This document shows, piece after piece, positions 53,201 through 61,604 of a stretch of 64,000 nucleotides of DNA; position 1 is the first letter of the stretch; each line of letters begins with the position of its first letter. Both the position numbers and the translations under genes were made by a program. The notes under the pieces are model-generated. The model saw nothing but the letters and a program-made list of their open reading frames with translations. It had not been told where the DNA came from and made no database searches. Source of the stretch: an uncultured bacterium (GTDB lineage Bacteria; Edwardsbacteria; AC1; EtOH8); assembly GCA_937863685.1 (NCBI GenBank), contig CALMGM010000005.1, forward strand, positions 806,001-870,000, given 5' to 3'.

Positions 53201-55187
53201 TTATGGGACCGACGGACTATTTGCGGAAATATTTTACAAGGGGAAATGGGACACTTTGGGCTATATCGGATCTGGAGGCGCGCTGAACCCAATACTGGGG
53301 CTTTCCGGGGGCTGGGCCGATGAGAGTTATGATCTTTCGCGTTTCGGGTTTGGAGATACCGCCCGCATAAAATTCACTTTTATCAGCGATGGCAATGGGA
53401 CTGCCGAAGGTTTTTATATTGACAATTTCAAGGTCCAGAGCGCCAGCCGGATTTGGCCCGATCTATATCTAAAGCTACAGGGTCCCAACGGCGGCGATGT
53501 CTGGACCGGAAACCAGGTGATAACCTGGATTGACAGCAGCAAAACAACGTCCTGTTACACCGACGTTTATCTAAGCACCAATGGCGGCAATACCTGGAAT
53601 ATGCTTGCGTTGGATATCCCGGATTCCGGCTTTTTCAACTACAACAGTATGTTGACGATCGATGGGGTGAGGAACAAGGTCGGAGTGTGCATTCACGATG
53701 GTCAAAAGGCCGCCTATGACATCTCTGATTCCGTGTTCACCATCAACAATCCGGGAAATGCCAAACAGGAGGTGATGCTTTGCTTCCCCTTGGGAGGCGA
53801 CAGTTTGTGGGGCGTAAAGGATTTGTTATGGTACTATGGTGATGCCGATAATGATTCGTTGACGATAATGCTCGATTATACCCGGGATGAAGGCTGCCAC
53901 TGGCAACCCATTGCGGTCATTTCAGCGCGATCTCAAAGATGGACGGCTGCTGCATATAACTGGGATACCAGGACCTTGCCGAATGATACCTGTTATAAGA
54001 TTAAAATAAGCAGCTTTGCCGGAACGGACAGCACTTCCGATATTTCGGGTTCCGTATTCACAATTTACAATCCGCATGATACGGTTTCTTCCCGGGGACA
54101 TATTTCTGGAGCGGCCAATACGGTTGTTTTTAATCCTTACATAACCGATCAATCCCTGGTGACCGGGCACCGTTACGAACTGAGATTTCGGGAAATACAG
54201 AAAGACACCACTTCTGGCAACAATTATACCCCGATTTATAGCCTTGATCTTTGGGATGCAACCGTACCAAACCTACTTGTTTCCAATATGACCTTATCCT
54301 GTCCACAAGCCGCGAATCAGTTATCATGGATACCGGATCCCATCGACGGGGTTGTGCCGGAACTGAAAATAACGGTCGATCGCAGCACATTTACGGCAGA
54401 TTCATTCAAAATAACCGATGATGTGAATATTTTGAACCAGCCCTCGTGTGATACCTTAAAGGCATATGTTACCATTGACCAATACTGGCCCTGGCGCGGC
54501 GCGGACTATGAAATAAAATGGCATGTTAAAGAAGGTCCTCACGATACATTGGACACTCTGCGGGCCGAGATATGGGATATTACCAATGGGTCATTGGTGC
54601 CTCTCGATACGTCGATTGGCTGGACCGGCATGAAAAAAAGTTCCTGGGCAATTGGCGCAACTGCTGGCGGCAGGGGAAGGGATTGTATCACCTATAATTG
54701 GCCTTCGGCCTTATACAGCTTCATCTATATTTGCGGTTCCCGGTTCTATTTCAACAGAGCCCTTACGGCCAGAAAGATGACCTGGGATACAAAACCGGAA
54801 GAAGGCGAGGTTTGGATGGCCTATACTTCCGGGCAGAGACCGCCCCATGACGGCGATGTTTACGCTTATACCACGACCAAGGCAGCCACAGACACAACCC
54901 CTCCGATATCGGAAATACAGCTATTTCAAAACTGGCCCAATCCCTTCAACAAAGTGGCAGTCATACGCTATCAGCTTCCTCGAGAGGCCAAAGTAAAGAT
55001 AAAAGTCTATAACATAACCGGGCAATTAGTTAAAACACTGATAGATCAATTTCAGGAATCCGGCTTCCATACAATAACATGGCGGGGAACGAATGAAAAT
55101 GAGAATACGGTCTCGGCCGGGTTATATTTTTACAGATTGGAGACCGGCGATTATAGCAGCACCAAAAAGATGTTGTTCCTAAGATAG
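50259..55187 (+). CDS. Giant C25 (gingipain-type) cysteine protease with type IX secretion sorting domain
   Basis: 1642 residues from the ATG at 50259 (AAGGAG 6 nt upstream). Signal peptide (about 1-20), propeptide (to about 215), and C25 catalytic domain (about 220-590) with His in INHCGHG (near 444) and Cys in SIGCWTN (near 473). Two CARDB-like domains with acidic loops follow (GNGDGMINPGE near 680, DNNNGLAEPGE near 800), then a jelly-roll-like region (about 915-1060) and further beta domains. The last ~85 residues (FQNWPNPFNKVAVIRYQLP ... KKMLFLR) are a type A sorting domain. It is therefore exported and probably anchored on the cell surface by a type IX system, whose genes are not in this window. 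Confidence 0.92.
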   Translation: MKKRILFAAMSAIAASGLYAATISVTINYSKSALKFISTGEGYEKVFLAKMDITDRAGDPQLPVDKKYILLPFDAVVDSVKASSYTQEYIDGYHDIYPAQKQVVLSRMAEKTAFTQPNKSVYESHDQYPGKIFEYKSSGYMNGNHIAEILIYPLQYVPAKKGLEFYSSIELTIYFHNDPKKETPGKTLSANGQTIYDHSVRDLTGITPTSFLGKDAGSAPLEYLIVTKPPFDTVFQRLADWKTAKGISGAVRSVDWITANYPGRDTQEKIRNYLKIAHSDSGLTFLLLGGDVGVVPVRNAFAMDCEMGGGRNNIFPCDLYYSDLDGTWNADGDTIYGEVSDSVDLYPDIFVGRASVDSLYKARAFVDKILIYEKNPPTDYQLKALFDADILWTNPYTDEGIAKNMIQNESFPNRYVITKHYESLLLGGASFDSVNAGQSLINHCGHGWIAGGLFDIFQMDAFTNSPRNGILYSIGCWTNAFDYDASSEHFVNNPNGGGVAYIGNTSYGWGSPGNPGYGYSDLFDAAFFRELFNNNFYRIGITLAQAKASYIAQSREENVYRWHQYDINLIGDPEMPIWTDTPRILALGYPPMIPAGACQVRINVGSDSQPLGNALVCLQKGAEVYARGFTTVGGDVLLDVTPATTGKMTLTVTAQNHFPAQADILVGDSLAYVNISGYTIDDSSGGNGDGMINPGETIDLAIKLKNFGNLDAPMVSAAMRCVDTLFSILDSQQVYGNISSGDSSSGTGQYRFLVSGNTANGHALVLNFHITDSSANIWPASISMTVATPILSYYDHGITDTTDNNNGLAEPGEIVSLNLRIKNKGLDVAEGIVCSLSTSDTSLAIIDAFKILGDISPDSVSPENFNIYISPGSSIPHVSVIKLSLITEDGYFCCDSLAFEVGQTGFADIMEHETDGWTHSGTNDLWHISPHRRYSGFNSWYCGQDDSWQYVNNMKAMLVSPPFILGPMSTVSFSRTYDLPLYGTDGLFAEIFYKGKWDTLGYIGSGGALNPILGLSGGWADESYDLSRFGFGDTARIKFTFISDGNGTAEGFYIDNFKVQSASRIWPDLYLKLQGPNGGDVWTGNQVITWIDSSKTTSCYTDVYLSTNGGNTWNMLALDIPDSGFFNYNSMLTIDGVRNKVGVCIHDGQKAAYDISDSVFTINNPGNAKQEVMLCFPLGGDSLWGVKDLLWYYGDADNDSLTIMLDYTRDEGCHWQPIAVISARSQRWTAAAYNWDTRTLPNDTCYKIKISSFAGTDSTSDISGSVFTIYNPHDTVSSRGHISGAANTVVFNPYITDQSLVTGHRYELRFREIQKDTTSGNNYTPIYSLDLWDATVPNLLVSNMTLSCPQAANQLSWIPDPIDGVVPELKITVDRSTFTADSFKITDDVNILNQPSCDTLKAYVTIDQYWPWRGADYEIKWHVKEGPHDTLDTLRAEIWDITNGSLVPLDTSIGWTGMKKSSWAIGATAGGRGRDCITYNWPSALYSFIYICGSRFYFNRALTARKMTWDTKPEEGEVWMAYTSGQRPPHDGDVYAYTTTKAATDTTPPISEIQLFQNWPNPFNKVAVIRYQLPREAKVKIKVYNITGQLVKTLIDQFQESGFHTITWRGTNENENTVSAGLYFYRLETGDYSSTKKMLFLR

Positions 55188-55255
55188 CGGCATGTTAACG
55201 GCTTTTGAGCCTGACAGCAGCGCGGGTTTTAAAAAAGCAAATATGAAGAAAAGGG

Positions 55256-56092
55256 ATGCAGGCATTGAATGCATTTATGATATCCATTGTAAGAATTACA
55301 GCAGTTATTGTGGCCATTTTATTTTTGGTATTGGTGCTTTTCCATATCTTTCAGGATAGGATGATCTTTTATCCTCAAAGGATCAGCCAGGCCGAGGTCG
55401 AAGGCATAAGAAAGAACTACGACAATGCTGAAGAAATAAGCCTGAAGACAAAGGACGGAACAACTTTAAAGGGATGGTTTGTTAAAAACAGTTCTGTCGG
55501 CAGGCCGAAGATCCTGTTCTATTTCGGCGGCAATGCCGAGGAGGTTTCGTATCTGATAGAAAAAGCCCCGGAATTCAAGGACTGGTCGCTGGTACTTATC
55601 AATTATAGAGGGTATGGACAGAGCGGGGGCAAGGTGAGCGAAAGTTCGCTCTATGGCGACGCCCTTGAGATATACGATCATTTTGTCGGCCGGCCCGATA
55701 TCAGAGAACCCAAGATCGCGATCATGGGCCGGAGCATCGGCACCGGGGTGGCCACCTATCTGGCAAGGAACAGAAAAGCAGACGCAGTGATCTTGGTTTC
55801 GCCCTATACCCGCCTAAAAGATTTAGCCAAGGTGCATTATCCGCTGCTGCCGGCCGGATTGATCCTTAAATACAAGTTCAACTCTAGCGAGCGGGCCCCG
55901 CAGATAAAGGCGCCGTTATTGATGATCGTGGCCGCCGGGGACAGGACCATCCCGCCCGGGCAATCCTACCAGCTGGCAAAAGAATGGGGCGGGAAGGTGA
56001 TGGTGAAGGAACTCGCCGGGGCGGACCACAACTCGCTCAGCGGAGATAACGGATATTGGGAGGCCCTCGCAGCGTTTTTGGAGGGCATTTAA
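55256..56092 (+). CDS. Membrane-anchored alpha/beta hydrolase (Bem46/ABHD13-like)
   Basis: 278 residues. One N-terminal membrane helix (about 8-32), then the alpha/beta-hydrolase fold with nucleophile in MGRSIGTG, Asp in AAGDRTIP and His in GADHNSL. The YPQR segment after the helix is typical of the Bem46 group. Substrate unknown. Another in-frame ATG at 55277 would shorten the leader. Confidence 0.88.
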   Translation: MQALNAFMISIVRITAVIVAILFLVLVLFHIFQDRMIFYPQRISQAEVEGIRKNYDNAEEISLKTKDGTTLKGWFVKNSSVGRPKILFYFGGNAEEVSYLIEKAPEFKDWSLVLINYRGYGQSGGKVSESSLYGDALEIYDHFVGRPDIREPKIAIMGRSIGTGVATYLARNRKADAVILVSPYTRLKDLAKVHYPLLPAGLILKYKFNSSERAPQIKAPLLMIVAAGDRTIPPGQSYQLAKEWGGKVMVKELAGADHNSLSGDNGYWEALAAFLEGI

Positions 56093-56108
56093 AACTAAAT
56101 ATTTGATC

Positions 56109-56157
56109 TCACCCTTCCCTCTCCTAATGCTTTAGGAGAGGGGTAGGGGAGAGGTCT
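56109..56157 (+). repeat. Palindromic mini-element, family 1 variant, copy h
   Basis: CCCTCTCCT-AATGCTTT-AGGAGAGGG, then GTAGGGGAGAGGTCT, between the hydrolase and the AAC(6')-like gene. Confidence 0.7.
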
Positions 56158-56173
56158 GGAATAATAGAGGAAA

Positions 56174-56650
56174 ATGAAAACCAAACCAAACATCAAAATA
56201 CGCCCGGTAAAGAAAACTGATATTATCAAATGGCTGGCCATGCGCCGGGCCCTTTGGCCCGATTGTCCGCCCAAAAAGCACCGGGAGGAAATGGCGGAGA
56301 TCCTGGCCGACAGGCGGAATGAGCCGGCTTGGGTGGCCGAATCCCTTTCCGGGGAGCTCATGGGTTTTCTCGAGGTCTCGGTCCGCAACTATGCCGACGG
56401 GGCAGGGCGGCAGAATGTCGGGTATCTGGAGGGCTGGTTTGTCAGGCCCAAATATCGGAAACAGGGAGTAGGACGGGCTTTGATTAAAACCGCGGAAGAA
56501 TGGGCGGTTGACCGGGGATTCACCCACATGGGATCGGACACCTGGGTCGGAAACACCAGAAGCTATAAAGTGCATCAGGCCATGAGATACAAAGAGGTGG
56601 GCCGGGACGTGCATTTTGTTAAAAAATTAAAGATCAAAAATAAAAGATAA
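56174..56650 (+). CDS. Aminoglycoside 6'-N-acetyltransferase-like GNAT
   Basis: 158 residues. MRRALWPDCPPKKHREEM followed by GFLEVSVRNYADG, YLEGWFVRPKYRKQGVGRALI and FTHMGSDTW...SYKVHQAMRYKEVGRDVHFVK is the pattern of chromosomal AAC(6') enzymes. It would acetylate the 6' amine of aminoglycosides using acetyl-CoA, but some relatives have other natural substrates. Two genes later is a rifampicin-phosphotransferase-like gene. Confidence 0.85.
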   Translation: MKTKPNIKIRPVKKTDIIKWLAMRRALWPDCPPKKHREEMAEILADRRNEPAWVAESLSGELMGFLEVSVRNYADGAGRQNVGYLEGWFVRPKYRKQGVGRALIKTAEEWAVDRGFTHMGSDTWVGNTRSYKVHQAMRYKEVGRDVHFVKKLKIKNKR

Positions 56651-56672
56651 AATCTTTTATTAAGGAGGACCC

Positions 56673-57212
56673 ATGTTCGAAGGAAAGAAGGTTCGTTTAA
56701 GGGCCTATCGAAAAGAGGACATCCCACAGGCCTTGGAGTACATCAATGATCCCGAGGTAAAGAAGAACCTGGTGATAGGGATTCCCTTCCCCCTGAAACT
56801 GGAGGACGAGGAGAAGTTCTTCAATGACCTAAGCGCCTTCAAGGATGCCTACTCATTTGCCATAGAGACCTTGGACGGCTCCAAATACATCGGCGGCTGC
56901 GGGACCAATAAGGTCGATTGGAAGAACCGCTACGCCATGGTGGGCATATTCATCGGGGACGAGCAGTTCCGCAGCAAGGGCTACGGCAGCGACGCCATGA
57001 GGGTCCTGTTGCGCTTCATATTCGACGAGATGAACATGAACAAAGTCAAACTGGAGGTGTTCTCCTTCAACCAGCGGGCCATCAAAAGCTATGTCAAATG
57101 CGGCTTCCGCCAGGAAGGGGTGCTGCGGCAGGAGATGTTCCGGGAGGGCAAATATCACGACGTGATCATGATGGGCATCCTGCGGTCGGAGTGGGAGAAG
57201 CTGAGTAATTAG
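56673..57212 (+). CDS. RimJ/RimL-like GNAT acetyltransferase
   Basis: 179 residues. FEGKKVRLRAYRKEDIPQALEYINDPEV at the N-terminus and the acetyl-CoA loop QFRSKGYGSDAMR, then LEVFSFNQRAIKSYVKCGF, as in ribosomal-protein or spermidine N-acetyltransferases of this group. AAGGAGG precedes the ATG. Substrate unknown. Confidence 0.88.
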   Translation: MFEGKKVRLRAYRKEDIPQALEYINDPEVKKNLVIGIPFPLKLEDEEKFFNDLSAFKDAYSFAIETLDGSKYIGGCGTNKVDWKNRYAMVGIFIGDEQFRSKGYGSDAMRVLLRFIFDEMNMNKVKLEVFSFNQRAIKSYVKCGFRQEGVLRQEMFREGKYHDVIMMGILRSEWEKLSN

Positions 57213-57214
57213 AT

Positions 57215-59887
57215 TTGGCGAGTAAATTGATAATAGATATTAAGGACATTACGGCCAAAGATCTACCAACGGTCGGCAACAAGGCGGCCAACCTGGCCCG
57301 GCTGATGTCTTCTGGGTTCAACGTCCCGGAAGGATTTTGCCTGACCGCCGAGGCTTACCGGCAGGCGCTGGTTCCGGGACACAAAGAGCTGGAAGTTCTT
57401 ATAAAGGGCATTGATTCCAGCCGTCAGGAAACAGTTCGGGACACTTCTTGTGCTATATCCAGATTGTTCGACACAATAGCCATCCCCGGGGAAATTGCCG
57501 GGGAGATCAAAAATAAGTACCTATCGTTTTTCAATGATAACGATCTGATGGCGGTGCGCTCATCGGCCACGGCCGAGGATCTGCCCGGGCTCTCCTTTGC
57601 CGGACAGTACGAGAGCTTTCTCGATATAAAGGGTGCGGATGAATTTTTAACAGCGATTAGAAAATGCTGGGCCTCGCTGTGGTCGGAGCGGGCCATCAGC
57701 TACCGGGAAAAGAACGGCGTAGGTCATAACGATATCGCCATGGCGGTGATGGTCCAGCGGATGGTGCCGGCAGAGGTTTCCGGAGTAATATTTACCGCCG
57801 ATCCGGTCACCGGCGACCAGGCGTCCATTCATATCAACGCAGTCCGTGGTCTGGGGGAGAAGCTGGTATCGGGAAAGATCAATCCCGATCAATATAAGAT
57901 CAACAAAGGTTCTTTGAAAATAGAAAAGTATCTGTCTGGCAAACAGCCACTGCTGTCGGACGATGGCATAAAAGAATTAACCGGCATTGCCCTGAAGATA
58001 GAAAAGCTGTGCGGCTGTTCCCAGGATATCGAATGGGCTTTTTATAGGGATAGGTTCTATATCCTGCAATCGCGCAACATCACAGCGTCAAAGAACGGCC
58101 AGCCGCCGTTTCCGGTCATCTGGGGAAATAGCGCCACCCGGGAAATCCTGAAAAACACGCCCGTTTACTGGTCCAACTGGAACACCCGGGAGAACATGCC
58201 CTATCCCTTAAAACCTTTGAGCTGGTCGTTTTTCAACGATTTTCTGGTGCCGGCCATAAATAAAGCCATCTGGGGGATGGAGCCAAACTCCCCGGCCCAA
58301 AAATACAGCCATATCATCGACCTGGTGAACGGGCGCACCTACTGGAACATGAACCTGCTGTACGGGCACCCGCTTTATCGCAGGATCCTGCGGCCCCTGC
58401 TGGGCCGGCTGGACCGCGAGGCCTCGGTCTTTTTCGAAAAGGCATACCATGACGGAGATCTGCAGCCGGCGGTATTGCCGATAAGCATTTGGCAGTGGAT
58501 GGCAATGTCTTTTGCCGCGATCAAATGTTATATAGGGTTTCCCTGGTTCTGGAGCCTGAACAGGATCTACCGTCAATGCGATGAATACTGGGATCTGGCC
58601 AACCAATACGATGCCACCCCGTTGGAGGGAAAGTCAAACCTCGAGCTTTTGGAGGAGGCCAGGCTTTTTGGTTACCTGTCCGCCCGGTATGCCTTTCCAC
58701 TGTTGTTCATAGCCGGCAAGTCGCTGGCGGCCTACGGGGTCATCAGGCGGCTGACCGGCGAATGGCCCGGCTTCAGATACGAGGACCTGATGGTAGGGAT
58801 CACCGGGAACAAAACCACCGAGGCAGCCCTGGAGCTGTTCAAGCTTTCAAAGATGCCGCTTTCGGTAAGGGAAAAATTTGAACGATCGGATGTCTCCCGG
58901 TTTGAAGAGCTTGAAACAGAGCTGGCAAAATGTTCCGACGGGCCTGACTACCTGGCCAGGGTCAACAAATTTCTTGATGCTTACGGTCACCGGGGCATGA
59001 AGGACCTGGACATGGGCCATCCCAGCTGGGGCGAGGACCGCAGCTATGTCTATCAAATGATCAAAAGCTACCTGCAGTTCGGACCTGATGATATAGATCC
59101 GGTAAGACAGTTCGAGCTGTCAGTGGCCAAGCGCCATCAGCTGATAAAAACCGCCAAAGAACGTCTTTCCAAGAATATAATCGATAAAATATTTCCCGTA
59201 AGGTGCTGGCTGTTTCAAAAGATGACGGACATAATCCATGACTGCCTGCCCCTGCGGGAGAACGAAAAATTCTACGGGGTGCGCTGTTTTCCCGGCAGCC
59301 GACGGATAGTGCTGGAGATAGGCCGGCGTTATTGCCAAAAGGATTCGCTGGAGGACCGGCAGGATATCTTCTATCTGACGGTAGGTGAGATAAAGGATAT
59401 CGAGAACAGCCGGTTTCCGGATATAGGGAATATAAAAGCATTTATTCAAAAAAGAAAAAACGATTGGCAAAACCAGGTGGATTCCGATCCGCCGTTCATC
59501 ACCCGCAGCGACGGGAGGGAGTGGCGGAACACCAACCAGAAGGCCCGGGAGGGGAATGTCCTGCGCGGGGTGGGGGCCTCTTCCGGCCGGGTCACCGGCC
59601 GGGCCCGGATCATCCGGGAGCCGGCGCAGGCCCATCTGTTCAACAAGGGCGAGATCCTGGTGGCGCCCTATACCGAGCCGGGCTGGGCTCCGCTGTTCCT
59701 GCTGGCCAAAGGGCTGGTGATGGAAGTGGGCGGGGCGCTGTGCCACGGGGCCATTGTGGCCCGGGAGTACGGCATTCCGGCGGTGGTGGGGGTGAACGGG
59801 GCCACCGCCCGGATAAAGGACGGGGACGAGATCACGGTGGACGGGAACAGCGGGGAAGTGGTGATAAAAACCAAAAATAAAATATAA
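57215..59887 (+). CDS. PEP synthase-like phosphotransferase, rifampicin-phosphotransferase type
   Basis: 890 residues starting with TTG two bases after the previous stop. An ATP-grasp PPDK-N domain (about 15-295: VGNKAANLARLM, AVRSSATAEDLPGLSFAGQYES) is followed by a large middle domain (about 300-790) and the swivelling His domain (about 800-890: LVMEVGGALCHGAIVAREYGIP, His near 843). The C-terminal PEP/pyruvate barrel of true PEP synthase is missing. That and the length match rifampicin phosphotransferases, in which the middle domain binds the drug. Other phosphoacceptors are possible. Confidence 0.82.
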   Translation: MASKLIIDIKDITAKDLPTVGNKAANLARLMSSGFNVPEGFCLTAEAYRQALVPGHKELEVLIKGIDSSRQETVRDTSCAISRLFDTIAIPGEIAGEIKNKYLSFFNDNDLMAVRSSATAEDLPGLSFAGQYESFLDIKGADEFLTAIRKCWASLWSERAISYREKNGVGHNDIAMAVMVQRMVPAEVSGVIFTADPVTGDQASIHINAVRGLGEKLVSGKINPDQYKINKGSLKIEKYLSGKQPLLSDDGIKELTGIALKIEKLCGCSQDIEWAFYRDRFYILQSRNITASKNGQPPFPVIWGNSATREILKNTPVYWSNWNTRENMPYPLKPLSWSFFNDFLVPAINKAIWGMEPNSPAQKYSHIIDLVNGRTYWNMNLLYGHPLYRRILRPLLGRLDREASVFFEKAYHDGDLQPAVLPISIWQWMAMSFAAIKCYIGFPWFWSLNRIYRQCDEYWDLANQYDATPLEGKSNLELLEEARLFGYLSARYAFPLLFIAGKSLAAYGVIRRLTGEWPGFRYEDLMVGITGNKTTEAALELFKLSKMPLSVREKFERSDVSRFEELETELAKCSDGPDYLARVNKFLDAYGHRGMKDLDMGHPSWGEDRSYVYQMIKSYLQFGPDDIDPVRQFELSVAKRHQLIKTAKERLSKNIIDKIFPVRCWLFQKMTDIIHDCLPLRENEKFYGVRCFPGSRRIVLEIGRRYCQKDSLEDRQDIFYLTVGEIKDIENSRFPDIGNIKAFIQKRKNDWQNQVDSDPPFITRSDGREWRNTNQKAREGNVLRGVGASSGRVTGRARIIREPAQAHLFNKGEILVAPYTEPGWAPLFLLAKGLVMEVGGALCHGAIVAREYGIPAVVGVNGATARIKDGDEITVDGNSGEVVIKTKNKI

Positions 59888-59904
59888 AATACAAAGGAAA
59901 TATC

Positions 59905-60306
59905 ATGCTGAAAAAAATCCACGGACTCACCCTGCTGGGGAAAAAGGTCACCAGGCCCAGCGGCAAGCTGGAAGCCTTTCCCAACAAGTATCCCAAGCGG
60001 GACTACCAGGTGGTGCTGGAATCAGCCGAGTTCACCGCGGTCTGTCCCATCACCGGACAGCCGGACTTCGGGACCATCACCATCAACTATGTGCCGGATA
60101 AGCTGATCATCGAGTCCAAGTCATTAAAACTCTACCTGTGGTCGTACCGCAACCAGGGCATCTTCCACGAGGAGGCGGTCAACAAGATACTGGACGATAT
60201 CGTAAAGACCGCCAAGCCGCGCCGTTGCGAAGTGACGGGGTTCTTCAATGCCCGGGGGGGTATTGCTATTAACGTAAGCGCCAGCTATAATTGCGAGGAT
60301 AAATAG
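59905..60306 (+). CDS. queF: NADPH-dependent preQ0 reductase
   Basis: 133 residues, the short unimodular form. Active-site Cys in FTAVCPITGQPD (near 47) and the QueF signature ESKSLKLYLWSYRNQGIFHE. It reduces the nitrile of preQ0 to preQ1 in queuosine synthesis. GGAAAT and an AT-rich gap precede the ATG. Confidence 0.96.
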   Translation: MLKKIHGLTLLGKKVTRPSGKLEAFPNKYPKRDYQVVLESAEFTAVCPITGQPDFGTITINYVPDKLIIESKSLKLYLWSYRNQGIFHEEAVNKILDDIVKTAKPRRCEVTGFFNARGGIAINVSASYNCEDK

Positions 60307-60310
60307 AACC

Positions 60311-60361
60311 GCACCACCCTTTCGTCCCCTCCTTGATCAAGGAGGGGGTTGAGGGGTGGTC
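60311..60361 (+). repeat. Palindromic mini-element, family 1, copy i (most complete)
   Basis: Outer arms ACCACCC ... GGGGTGGT and inner CCCCTCCTT-GATC-AAGGAGGGG form one long imperfect hairpin. It separates queF from queD. No preQ1 riboswitch is evident in the remaining gap to 60536. Confidence 0.85.
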
Positions 60362-60536
60362 GATAATTACCAAAAGAAGCAATCAAAAATGGATCGCGTC
60401 ATTTGTAAAGCCATACAGCCTTAACGCGATGACCAAATTATTGCGCAGATCCTTCAAAAGAAAACAAGTAAGTATATTCAGGATGACGCGCAAATAAAAT
60501 TAGTACAGCATCATTTATCTTTGAAAAGGAGACAGC

Positions 60537-60908
60537 ATGTATTACGTATCTGCCATCCAGCACTTTTCGGCGGCCCACAGCTTAAGGAACTACCAGGGCA
60601 AGTGCGAAAATCTGCACGGCCATAATTACAAGGTTGAGGTGGAGCTGAAGGGCCTGGAGTTGAGCAAAGCCGGCATGGTGGTGGACTTCACCGACCTGCG
60701 AGCGGCCCTGGAAAAGGTCCTTTTCCGGATGGACCACAAACACCTCAACGAGATCAAGCCGTTCGACAAGATCAATCCCACCGCCGAGAACATCGCCAAG
60801 CTTGTTTACGAGGAGATGCTGCTTAAATTCAGCGCCAAGAAGATCAAGGTCAGCCAGGTGGTGGTGTGGGAAAGCGAAGGGTGCAAGGCCACCTATGGCC
60901 CGAAATAA
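60537..60908 (+). CDS. queD: 6-carboxytetrahydropterin synthase
   Basis: 123 residues. Zinc histidines in HFSAAHSL and ENLHGHNYKVEV, catalytic Cys in GKCENLHGH, and the C-terminal Glu in VVWESEG. It converts dihydroneopterin triphosphate to 6-carboxytetrahydropterin for preQ0. AAAAGGAG lies 6 nt before the ATG. queC overlaps its end by 14 nt. Confidence 0.96.
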   Translation: MYYVSAIQHFSAAHSLRNYQGKCENLHGHNYKVEVELKGLELSKAGMVVDFTDLRAALEKVLFRMDHKHLNEIKPFDKINPTAENIAKLVYEEMLLKFSAKKIKVSQVVVWESEGCKATYGPK

Positions 60909-61572
60909 GAAAGCCGTTATCCTGCTGTCCGGCGGGCTGGACTCAGCCACAGTTTTATTCTGGGCAATAAGGAAAGGCTATCATCCGCAGGCCCTGATAT
61001 TCGACTACGGCCAGCGGCATAGCCGCGAAGTGGCTTCGGCCAAGGCGCTGTGTAAAAAGGCCGGGGTGCTTTATCAGGTTATCTCCATAAAACTACCCTG
61101 GCAGGGCAGCAGCCTGCTGGATAAAAAGGCCGCCCTGCCCAAGGCCAAAAACGTCAAGGCGGTCGGAGCCGAGATCCCCTCCACTTATGTGCCGGGACGC
61201 AACACCCTGTTCCTCAGTTATGGGCTGTCCTTTGCCGAGGCCACCGGGGCCGGAGCGGTGATGATCGGAGCTAATGCTCTGGATTACTCCGGCTATCCCG
61301 ACTGCCGGCCGGATTTTATTTCGGCCATGTCAAAGGTCTTCAAACTGGGCACCAAGGCCGGAAGACAGGGTCGGCCTATAAAGATAGTAGCGCCGCTTCT
61401 TAAAATGACCAAATCCCAAATAATTAAATTGGGAACCAAGTTGAGCGTTCCCTATCAATTGACCTGGTCCTGCTACCGCGGCGGGGGAAAGCCCTGCGGC
61501 ACCTGCGATTCCTGCCTTTTGAGGAACAAGGGGTTCAAGGTAGCCAAGGTTAAAGATCCGGCGGTAAATTAA
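60895..61572 (+). CDS. queC: 7-cyano-7-deazaguanine synthase
   Basis: 225 residues from the ATG inside the queD end. PP-loop SGGLDSATVL, DYGQRHSRE, and a C-terminal zinc site CYRGGGKPCGTCDSC. It converts 7-carboxy-7-deazaguanine to preQ0 using ATP and ammonia. Translationally coupled to queD. Confidence 0.96.
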   Translation: MARNKKAVILLSGGLDSATVLFWAIRKGYHPQALIFDYGQRHSREVASAKALCKKAGVLYQVISIKLPWQGSSLLDKKAALPKAKNVKAVGAEIPSTYVPGRNTLFLSYGLSFAEATGAGAVMIGANALDYSGYPDCRPDFISAMSKVFKLGTKAGRQGRPIKIVAPLLKMTKSQIIKLGTKLSVPYQLTWSCYRGGGKPCGTCDSCLLRNKGFKVAKVKDPAVN

Positions 61573-61598
61573 CCGCAGAGACGCAAAGAACGCAAAGA
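61571..61598. repeat. 'AACCGCAGAGACGC' interspersed repeat
   Basis: Immediately follows the queC stop and precedes the GNAT gene; inverse orientation to the 28080 and 31653 copies. Confidence 0.55.
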
Positions 61599-61604
61599 TA
61601 TTCA

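Noticed and set aside
60363-60536. preQ1 riboswitch before queD
   Set aside because: No preQ1-I aptamer-like sequence could be seen in the gap.
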